Below, in pieces: positions 48,982 to 59,945 of a DNA stretch of 64,000 nucleotides. Source of the stretch: Aldrovandia affinis (lineage: Eukaryota > Chordata > Actinopteri > Notacanthiformes > Halosauridae); the NCBI GenBank assembly GCA_029706075.1, contig JAINUG010000011.1, forward strand, positions 6,392,001 to 6,456,000, in the 5' to 3' direction. The notes under the pieces were generated by a model, which saw only the letters and a list, made by a program, of their open reading frames with translations, was not told where the DNA came from and did not search any database. How positions within the stretch are numbered: the first letter of the stretch is position 1; the number at the start of each line of letters is the position of its first letter. A program made the position numbers and the translations under genes.

Positions 48982-51900
48982 TATCTGTCTATCTGTTTGT
49001 CTGTCCATTTCTCTGTCCATCCATCTTTTCGTCTGTCTCTACATACAGTATGTATGATACAGTATATAGTTTAATATAGATGTGTATATGTTGAAATACT
49101 GATTTCAAAAGCTGTGCTTCTGATTATGAAATCCATCCAGTGACAAAAATTGCTGTTTTCGATGCCACCTCGTCACTTCACTGGCTTGGCCCTTCAGCCC
49201 ATCCTGTTTTTATGGGGATCTGTAAAAATTGAGAAAGGCAGCTTGGGAGTATATCTGAGGGAAAGGCTAGCCGATCCTGCCCTTTTCTTACCGAAACTGG
49301 GTTTACCAGAAACCCAATTTTAAGCTTAACAATTTTCACCCTTGACTGATGGTGTGATACAGCTCAGCACTCCCGAGTCTAGAAAGTTCTATCCCGTCCC
49401 CAAAGTGGACTGAAGAATCTCCCTTAGCAGTTTAGTCTCTTCAGTTGTTTACCCGGATGGTGGAGCTTCATTCAGTGGATAAGGACACAGAACCCTCAAA
49501 TTCTCCCTGGTGTGAAATCTCCGCCCCTATCCCATCCAGTGATATCATTTGTCACAACAGATTGTGGGTGGGCCGAATCCAGCCAATGAGGACCTCAGGC
49601 CCGATAAAGGGAACATTACCATTCCGCTAGGCCAGGCTCTGGTGGTCTTTAGCATTCTGATACAGGATGACCAGGTATGGCCTCTTTAACCCTCTCACGT
49701 TAAGCAGCTTTCTGATAATACAGAATATATGGTTGTTGTTTCAACCTTGCATGTCTGTAATCAGTAATTAATAAGATACATCTATCTAGCATTATCAAGG
49801 ACTAAATAACTGTATATTCATCAACTAGATTGTGTACAAATTAATAGGCTGTAATTAAGCGATTTAGGCAATTATCGACAATTAAACCATTATTAGGCAA
49901 ACGATAATTAAGCGATTAAGTCATTCAGTCTAGACCACAAGGTCAAAACGCATCAACACATTTTCTTTGTGATATGATAGGACACATGTGCAGTCATTAA
50001 TTTTCATTTTGAAATGGATAAGTCATCTCTATATTCTGTATTAATGAAAAGGTCACAAAAAAAGAGTGAGGCTTTGGCATCTGCCCAGCTATGGCTCAGA
50101 ATTCCAGAATGTTCCATCCTCTCCTTTCCAGGTGCCAGAAGACGATGAGGTCTTCACCGTCCGGCTGGTGGGTGTGGCGGGTGGAGCCCTGATAAACCCC
50201 AACCGCAGCAGCATTCAGATCAAGATCAACCGCAATGACAGCCCCTTGCGCTTTGCCCAGACCATGCTGGTGGTCTCCGAGGAGACAGGCGTGGTGAACA
50301 TCACCGTGACCCGCGGGTGGAACGAGGAGGGCCGGCTGATCGGGTCCGACGCCTCCGAGGTCTCCATCGACTACGCCGTCGTCAGTGGCAACAGCTCGGC
50401 CAGCGCCACGCTGGGCTCGGACTTCCGTGATCTGCAGGACAACCGCACAGTGGTGTTCCCGCCGCATGTCTATGAGGCCCAGTTGAGGTTTGAGATCATG
50501 GATGACCTGCTCCCTGAGATTGCAGAGTCCTTCCAGGTGGTCCTGCTGGAGAACACACTGAGGGGGGACGGGGTGCTGCTGCCCCCAGGGGTGGCCCAGG
50601 TCATCATCGAGCCCAACGACAAGCCCTACGGGGTCCTCTCCATCAGCAGCAGCCTTCTTACTCAGACCCTCATCATCAATGAGGACTCCACCAACCACAG
50701 GTGGGGCCGAAGCACCAGCTACGTTATTATGACCTTTATTTTATTAGGGACCTAGTCAAAATGATCTAAAAAGCCACATTAACAAATTAAATGAACTAAA
50801 TGATCTAAATGAAACTCACCCAAATACCAGTTCTATAAATTTGCATGTTATCGTTTACTTGCATGAATGCTTCTTGGTTGTTGTGAAGGGGCAATTGGAA
50901 TTGAAATTATCTAGTGTTTCCAATAAGAACTATCTTACTGTGACACCTTGGACACAATTGAAAAATCTTTTAGTATTTTTACTGGGCTCTGTATTTTTAT
51001 TGAACTTATTAGACTGTTTCATATTACTATTCTAGCTACAGATCAGCATTAGTTTACATTAGGGCTGTGACGGTATGAAATTGTCACAGTGTGATAATTG
51101 TACTAGTCAATATTATGGTATCATTTTTAAGCTAAAAAAAAGTATCACAAAAAGTTTACAACTCAATTTTGTTTATTGTATGGCTCTTTGCAGATTTATA
51201 TACCATTTCAATTGAAAAATCTAACAAAAAATGCAACTGAATATAGTGCACTCCTTGTTTGTTTAACTCAATTTAAATCATTCACTTTGCGAATTAAAAA
51301 ACATTTTTCTTTATCGCGTTATCAGTTTATCGGATCTAGTACTAGCCTATATTTAGCTCATTCACGTTTTCCATTGTGACATAAAGTGAATTGTCCTGAA
51401 TACAACCATGCAAGTTGTTTTAGCTATATTAAACAGTTTGTATTCAAACGTAGGCTACAAAAAAGTACAGGCTGCGCCACGCCAAAACACACGTTTTGAG
51501 TTATGGCGTGTTGACAATTTATACATGTTTTCATATGAAATAAAATAAAATACACGGTCATATTGGACATTGCTAAATACAAAATAGTCTAAGGATTCAA
51601 ATAAGACCAAAGTTGCCTATTTTACATACAAATGACTAAGGTTACGATGAGTTTTACATCTATTTTCCATTGACTTTCAGCAACATGAATCACCAAAAAC
51701 TTTCCTTGTAATCCTTTACATTTTTGCTATAATATAGGCTATAACAGCTACCTACTAGGTTTGTGAAATGCGAGGGAGCTGTCTGCACTTGCGCAATCGC
51801 GTTGTAAACAAAACAAAATGTAAGAACAGCCAAAGAGGTGGTGGGATTAAATAACATTAACAGACACCCCAGCTCCACTATTATATTATTTAATATGAGT

Positions 51901-54900
51901 TATTTAGACATTTTACTAGGGTAACGATTGAAATATTTTTTCCCCGCATGAAAATAGCTTTTACCACGTGATTTACTATCATGGTATTACGTTTAGTTTT
52001 TGACAGTACTAATTCATATTTTAATATTGTGGTATACCATCATACCAGTATACTGTCACACCCCTAGTTTACATAGTTTGATAAGAATGCAAAATGTATG
52101 GAGTCCAATAAAAAATAGCAGAGCAAACTCACACTGATCTCTAGCTCAACTTTCTGTTTTATCATTATATTTATTGCATTTGTCTTCATCCTTATTGTGG
52201 TGTCTCTACATTTGTCCTAACTTTACATTCCCTGCCGTTCAAAGGTTTGAAGGCATCTCCATTGTGAGGAATGGAGGCACCCATGGCGACGTCTTGGTGA
52301 ACTGGACCATAACACGGAACAGCACTGACCAGTCCCCCGTCTCCAATGACCTGTGGCCTGCAGCGGGGACACTCCTCTTTGCGGCCGGACAGATGACTGC
52401 CACCGTCCCCCTGAATGTCACGGACGACATCCTGCCAGAGCAGGCTGAGGCCTTCCTCTTTAGGCTGCTGCCCGGGACTGTGAGGGGCGGGGCTGAGGTG
52501 GATGAGCCAATGGAGGTTAGTGTGCCCCTTCCTCCTGGTTACCTGGTGCTGGATAAACAAAACTCCTGATAGCTGTGTGTCTTTCAGTGTGAGAGGGGCG
52601 TAATCCATCTAACTGCAATGCAGTGGAGCTTTGTCCTTTAAGTTATTTATTTTTTATTTTTTATATTTTCTCTTTCTGATGTTTAAGACCAATGATAAAA
52701 GCTCAATAAAAAGATCAATACAAAATAAAAAGGTACACAACAGGGGTTATGTTGTGGTAAAATAAATTTGATAAAAATAGTTTTTAAAAGTGCTTTAAAA
52801 GAGGTCACAGAAGTAGTATCAGATGACCTGAGTCAGCGATTGGTGCGGTAGGGTGACAAGAGTTCAGTTATATAATCTGGTGCCAACCCATTCTTCACTT
52901 TGTAAGTAATTAAAGGGATCTTAAAATCAATTCTGAAACTGCATGGATAGGCCACTGAAAATTATTCAAAGGACAGCCGTATCTCCGTTTCTCTTTCTGG
53001 CGGCATCCTCTCCCCACGAACGTTGCAGTGGGGCCTTCTCCCACGACGATCAAAGTTACGAGCCTCGTCTGTAGCAGGAAAACACCTTATAAATGGAGAG
53101 CAGGTTACTCCCACGGCCCTCAATGGGAGGTTTGTCAGCACTGAGCCTGCGAGGGGCACATCTGGAGAACAGGAGCCGCTGGGAGGATGTGGTGGGGAAG
53201 GATCCACATGCACAGCCCTGCTCACAGGGTGTACGAGCTGGTAGATACAACGCTGTCACTTGGGTGTTCCCTCTTTTGTGGCGGAATCTAAACAAAGCAG
53301 GAAACTGTTGCTGATGCAAGGCAACGGGAAACGATTAATCTGTGTGTGTTAATTTTACTGCAGCCCCTTGATGCTGTGTGAAAAGAGTGGGAAGATCAAA
53401 CCTCATGTTTATGTTTAGAGATATTGAGCAGATATTGTGCATTTACATGCCTAACTGTTGTTAGAATGACTCATCAGATATAAGCTCAGAAATATTTGCT
53501 GACTGCAATACAATAACACAATAATTGTTTTAATTACTACAACTCCTACACTGCATGTGTCCATTCACACATCACTATATTCTAGGCCCTGTGACAAGCA
53601 TCTGTGAATTTGTATGCACATTGATTGTGTTTGATGAGGTTTTTTTAATCTCCTTTAAGAATCAAATAAATCAATCTAATCAAATAAATAAATCAGATTC
53701 TAGATTCTAGAGCAGGTCTGAGTTCTGGTAACCAAGATGCAAGGATTTTTATACGGCGCAAAACAGAAGTGATGCCTGACGGCTCTCTCGGTTCTTCCCA
53801 GATGGTATTCTACATCCAGGACAGTGACGACGTTTACGGGCTGTTCCAGTTCCACCCGGCCGAGGAGCAGCGGATCCAGAGTGAGCCGTCCGGCCGCTTC
53901 TTGTCCCTCAGCTTCCTGCGGGAGCGGGGCACCCTGGGGGACGTCCGGCTGACCTTCACCGCCCTCTACATCCCTGCCGGGCCTGTGGACCCTGCCCGCG
54001 CCCGGGATGGGATCCTGAACGGCACCCGCACCAACAGCGCGCTCTTCTCTGACGGGCAGTCCCAGGTCCGCCTCACGCTGCCCATCAGGAATGACGCCTT
54101 CCTCCAGAATGGGGCGCACTTCCTCATCCTGGTGAGCCTCTCGCCATCTCACCTGTTCGCCGACAGAAATCAACCAGGCGGGGCACTACAAACATACACT
54201 ACCGGTCAAAAGTTTGAGTACACCTGCTGGAAACTAGGTTTATCTCATAATTGACAATGCTTTACACCGTATTTCTGTAAATACTTTAAAATGACAAAAA
54301 ACACATGTAACAATGAACAAAATGAACATCAAAGAAATGTTCAAGAAAATTATATTGAAAATTGAATCTTGGATTCCTCAAAATAGCCACCCTTTGCTGT
54401 GATAACAGCCTCACAAACAAGGGCCATTCGGTTAATAAGTTTCAGCAGGAAATCACCCGATATGTCTTCCCAGCTCTCCTGCAGCAATTCCCAGAGAAAC
54501 TTATGGGTTGCTTTGCTTTGACTCTTCTGTCCAGTTTGTCGCATACAATTTCTATGGGATTGAGGTCTGGACACTGGGCAGGCCAGGTCATCAGTTTGAG
54601 TTGTCCTTCACGTTCCTCCTTCACCAGGTAGTTCTTGCACAACTTCAAGGTGTGTTTCGGGTCGTTATCTTGCTGAAGAATGAAGGAGTGCCCGATTAGC
54701 CATAGGGATGATTGCAGCTCTTGTTTTTTTTGGAGCGGCCAGCAAGAGTCGTAGTTAGAAATCTGGATTGACTTTTATCGACAGCAAAAGACAAAGAAGG
54801 AGAAAGAGTCATTCTATCAAATAAAATATGACAGACTATAATTTTTTTACTACATGTTACTTGTTGGCCAAGGAACTTATTACTCGGGTTTCCCGAATGC

Positions 54901-57900
54901 AAAACCAGTCCACATGCAAAGATACAGCAAATTGTTCAGCTTCTTCTCCAGAACATGTTTTTAGCACAAAATTACATTTTTCATAGCAATTTTCTGGCTC
55001 TGGGTAGTGCTCCTTTGGGCTGGGTTTGAGTTGGTAGCCTCAGCCTTAACATTGCTAGATTTAGTAATCCGGTCAAACCATCGTCCACCGTCCCATATTT
55101 CGAATCCTGTGTCGATTTGATTTCCTGCGTCGCCTTCCTCTATGGTCCAGATAAACGTGGGCCTTGATTAGCATATGTGAGTGCGCTTGTTAAGCCCCTG
55201 GACCCTGGCCACGTCCTTTGTGTAGTTGTCTAAAAAACAGCCTCTGTCGGGCCATGCTAATAAACAAACACAAAATGGAAGAAGTGCGCCTCCAAACTTA
55301 ATTGGTCCAAAATTCTTTTGAGGTAAACTAAGAAAAGGGGCGGGCCAGTGCGAAGTCTGGGAATCCACTGTCATTTATGAACTCTTTAAAGAGGATTTAA
55401 TTGGTATCATCATGTAGATGGGAACAAACAAAAAACAACAGACAGCAGAAAAGAAACTGAAAACAAATAGCCGCCGGAATGCTAATTAAAGGACACTTAC
55501 ATTAACGTGCACTTGGGTTCAGCTGGTTTCTTCCCAGCCTTTTCAATTAGTTGTCATCCTTCGGTTTGTTATAATGTTGGATTTGGAACACTAGACTCTA
55601 ATGTTAAGTATATTCAGATGTCAATTTTGAACAGTTAGTCTGGTGCTGTGCATTCCATTGTCAACCTTATTTTCAAGGTTGAGTTATGCGTTCCATATTT
55701 TCGTGTTCCCTTTTATTTTAAATATATATTTTTTATATAATTTGTTCTTTCTTTCTGTCTTTTTTAAAATAATATATCTTTTTTAAATATATATAATTCC
55801 ATAATAGTACTTGTCACACGCCACGTGACAATCGCTGCAAGGAACAGAGCAGTCTGGAAACAGGGGTGGAGTTTTCGGTCTACGGACCGGATTCTTTATT
55901 TAGTTGTCTTTCGACGTTCTCTGATCCCGACACGGGCAGAGAACCAGACCGGGAGTTTCCAAACCAAATAAACAAAATAAACACAACAACCATTTAAACC
56001 ATAACCGAAAGCTTTGCTTTGCTTTGCTTTCTGTCTTTCTTTCTTTCTTTCTCCTCGGTCTCCCACGCCTTTTCTTCCTTGTTCCAGCCACCTACTGAAG
56101 AGAGCAGAGCAGTTTTAAAGCACACCGATGTGATTAGCAACACCAGACCGGTGCGTGCGCTGGCTGCTCTGCCAGTAGGCGTGGCCGCTAATCGCCCTGA
56201 TCCGCTGCTGAGACCGACGCCTTCCACAGTACTTTATGCACCCTCACCTTGCCAAGATAACAGCACTGAGTCTTCTCCTATAATACTTGATGAGGTGGGA
56301 GAACACATAGCAAGGTATCTGAGACCATTGCTCTCCACAGAATCTCTCCAGATTCTTCAGAGTCCTTGGTCCTCACATGTGGACTCTCCTCTTCAGCTCA
56401 CCCCACAGATGTTTAATGGGGGTTAGGTCAGGGGACTGAGATGGCCATTGCAAAATCTTGATTCTGTGGTCAGTGAACCATTTTTGTGTGGATTTAGAGG
56501 TATGCTTTGGATCATTGTCCTGCTGAAAGATCCAACCACGACCGGTTTTAGCCTTCTGACAGAGGCAGACAGATTTTGATCTAAAATCTTCTGGTACTTG
56601 ATGGAGTCCATGATGCCATGTATTCTAACATGGTTCCCAGGGCCTTGGGAAGTAAAACTGTACGCGACCCCTCAACATTGATATATTGAACTGATTTGTA
56701 TACTGCTAGGTTTTCTCATTAAGTGGATCAAAATTGCAAGTGAGCGAACGAGTGCGACAATAATTCTGGAGGGCACTGTATATTTGAAATCATATAGACA
56801 TGTAAAAATCATAGAAGGACTGTGTGTGTACCTCTTGTAGTCACGCCCACCCATGGAACCGACCAATCATCATCTCCCTTTGTGTCCTTCCCAGCTGGAC
56901 AGTGTCAATCTGGTCAACATCTACACACCCATTGCCCCGATCAGCCCCAGGTTCGGGGGGGACCTCAACATCTCCCTCATGATCACTCCAGACATCGCCA
57001 ATGGGGAGATCGGCTTCATCAAAAACCAGACCGTGGTGGTGTACGAACCAGAGGACAACCGCACCAACCTGGTACACTCCTGCAATGTTCTGGTCAATGT
57101 GCAGGCCATCAATTCCGGTGCTAACTCTAAATTTGCCTCTGATGGATGTAAACTTATGATGGCCCAGTGTGTCTGTAACAAAGATGCAATTCATGTACGG
57201 TATGTGATTCTATAACCAGCCGAGGACTTAGACTTATTGGCCTCAGAGACAAAATTCTAATTCGCAGCTTGTACATGCAAAGTGCATCACTACTTAAACA
57301 AGGCAACAGTCAGCAAAAAGAGGCACAGACACATCACACATGGATTAATGCACTGACAATCAGTGTTTGCTAGTTCTGATGGTGCCAGGAAACAGGGCTC
57401 CTGCTGAAAGGGGTGCCATTTCTGCCTGCCAGATGGAGCATTTATTGTTTATTTAGATGCCATTATCTATGGTGACTTACTGTTTTAGTGTGTTTTTCCT
57501 GGAACAGTTTTGACACAGTAAAAGATTTCTCAAAGGTAAAATAATTGTCCCTTTTGGGATCTGAGTTTATTACCCTCCTGTCCTGAGTCTAGCTTGCTGT
57601 ACTCTGTTATTGAAAATTAAGGTTTCTTTCCATAGATTTCTCTTTCACTGCGACGTGATGGGACGGACGGACAGGCAGTGGTGTTCTGGAGTCTGCGGCC
57701 CATTGGCTTCAACCGGGATGACGTTACACTCGACGACCTGGGACCTTTCAGTGGGTCTGTCACGTTCCTGTCTGGACAGAGCAACGCATCCATCAACATC
57801 ACCATCGAAGCTGACACCATCCCGGAGATCAATGAGACCGTCCTCCTCACTCTAGACAGGTGCCGAGTCTTCTTCTGCTGGTTTGCTGCCAAATCTTTTG

Positions 57901-58195
57901 TCCATTTTAAGAAGTGCGTCTGGGTGTGTATGTGTGTGTGTCTGCCTGTGTGTATTACAGTAAGTGTTGTGTATGTATGGTTCTGTGTGTGTACACGTTT
58001 GTATGTGTGCATGTGTTTACGTGTGCATTTCTGCATATGTGTTTTGCATGTGCGTTTACAAGTTTGTATGTGAATTTATGCATGTTTGTTTATAATGTTT
58101 GTGTCTGTCTGTATGTTATACATATATGTGTGTGTGTGTGTGTGTGAGTTTATGCATATCTGTGTGTTTGTGTGTGTGTGCCTGCATGATAATGG

Positions 58196-58233
<38 letters not shown>

Positions 58234-58341
58234 ATGATGATGGGCGTGCATGTGTGTGTGTGCTTGTGCATGCGTGTGTGTGTGTTTGCATGCTGATGGG
58301 CTTGTGTGTGTGTGTGCGTGTGTGTGTGTGTGTATGATGAT

Positions 58342-58381
<40 letters not shown>

Positions 58382-58396
58382 ATGATGATGGGCGTG

Positions 58397-58430
<34 letters not shown>

Positions 58431-58435
58431 ATGAT

Positions 58436-58473
<38 letters not shown>

Positions 58474-59913
58474 ATGATGATGGATGTGTATGTGTGTGTT
58501 TGGTAAAGATTCCTGCCCTTATGCCTTGAGCACCTCAGTGACCGCAGGGCCAGCCCTCAGCTGAGAAAGCTGGGGACCCTGTGTCCTGGCACCACCAGCA
58601 GGGCACTACTCAAACATGGGGGTTCTCATGAGGAAAGAACGAGAGAATGGGTTAGGAGGTGGGAAGAAGTGTCTCCTCTTCCCATTCCCTCTTTTCTCTG
58701 GGGATATTTTGTTATTCATGAGTGCTGACGGGAATGTTCCCTCTCCTTCTCTCCCGCTCACTGTCTTTAGGGTAGAGACAGCGCGGTTTGTAGTGTACTT
58801 TGGGTAAGTGGAGAAAGTTTGGCCTTTTGTGTGCTGTGAATCAAGGCTATTTGAAAAGGGCCTGCTTTTGGATTGCAGGGGATTTGTGTGGGTGTAACAG
58901 GGAGCAGGGGTGTCATGGGGGGAGTGGGGCGGGGCATCTTCTTTATGTGTAGCACCTAATTTAACCAGAGGCTTTATGCTTGTCTCTAAAGACATCTGTG
59001 TTTGTATGCATGCGGCAAGCTTACTGAAAGAATTTGTTTGGAATGCTTTACTCTGCCTTGCTTTTGTTTCTAATTTATCAATTATGTTGAGCTCTCCTCG
59101 CCCACACCGCACCCCCCCAGACCTGCATTGTGTTAAAATATGTTTAAAGGAAAAATTATGGCTTAAACACGTTTTCAGCAACCTTAATTGATAAAGAGAT
59201 TGTCTGTAACAAAAACCAGCTTACACAGTTGGTCACTGGGAGTTTGAGAACCCCTTCTTTGAATATGTAAGCCTCATCTGAAGCTTTAGAATTCCGTTGG
59301 CCTCCCATGTGGTCCAGTGGTTACAACGTCCAACGCTGGCCACGGAGACCGGGGTTCAATTCCCCGTCTCGCCAGAGTCGGCTCTGGCCGGGAGTGCCAC
59401 CAGGGGCGTCCGTCTTGGAGGAGGCGTTACTTCGCCTTCGTCACTACTGGTCGCAGGACTACAGCAGCAAACTCACATTACTAGGAGGGGGTTGACATAA
59501 AAATAGCGGGTCTAATTGGCTACCAAATTGGGAGAAAATTGGATAAAATCAGAAACAAAATTAAAAAAAAAAAAATAATTCCATAAACACATTTACAGTA
59601 TGTTATAACCCACTCCTGCCCCATAGCATAAAGAGGAACAGTGCTATCTTAAGGTCACATTTTCAATGAATGGGAAAAATTGTTAAATAAAATGGGAAAA
59701 AAAAAAAAACTATTTGAATTGCTCCCCCATGTGATAAATCAATCCCCAAATCCATATAAAATTGGAAAAGATAGACTTTTCATGATAATTTGCTTTGGAG
59801 AGTGGCCTGTTCTCAAGCCTATTTCTAGTTCTTCCTGTTCCTGTTCTTCTAGCCTATTTCTAGCTCCGTTCAGAAGGTTATTATGAAAGATGTGCTGGAT
59901 CACCTCTTATGCT

Positions 59914-59945
<32 letters not shown>

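Larger units (their letters stand above)
54132..56894 (+). other. ADGRV1: ADGRV1 intron with two Tc1 remnants
   Basis: It holds Tc1 fragments at 54195-54705 and 56248-56781 (listed) and a (CTTT)n run at 56010-56052. The 54706-56009 stretch shows nothing I can classify; a boundary-like TGTCACACGCCACGTGACA palindrome occurs near 55812. Confidence 0.55.

Noticed and set aside
50096-50698. 200-codon minus-strand open frame
   Set aside because: Antisense shadow of the large GC-rich ADGRV1 exon.
53700-54173. 157-codon minus-strand open frame
   Set aside because: Antisense shadow of the ADGRV1 exon at 53802-54131.
55812-56009. Possible terminal repeat of a retroelement (starts TGTCACACGCC)
   Set aside because: No matching second copy, no primer site and no coding part seen; too weak to call.
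57914-58477. Open frames rich in Cys/Val or His/Thr
   Set aside because: Translations of TG/CA repeats on both strands.
59296-59370. Possible tRNA-Glu gene
   Set aside because: Diverged head of a SINE with body, A-tail and flanking duplication.
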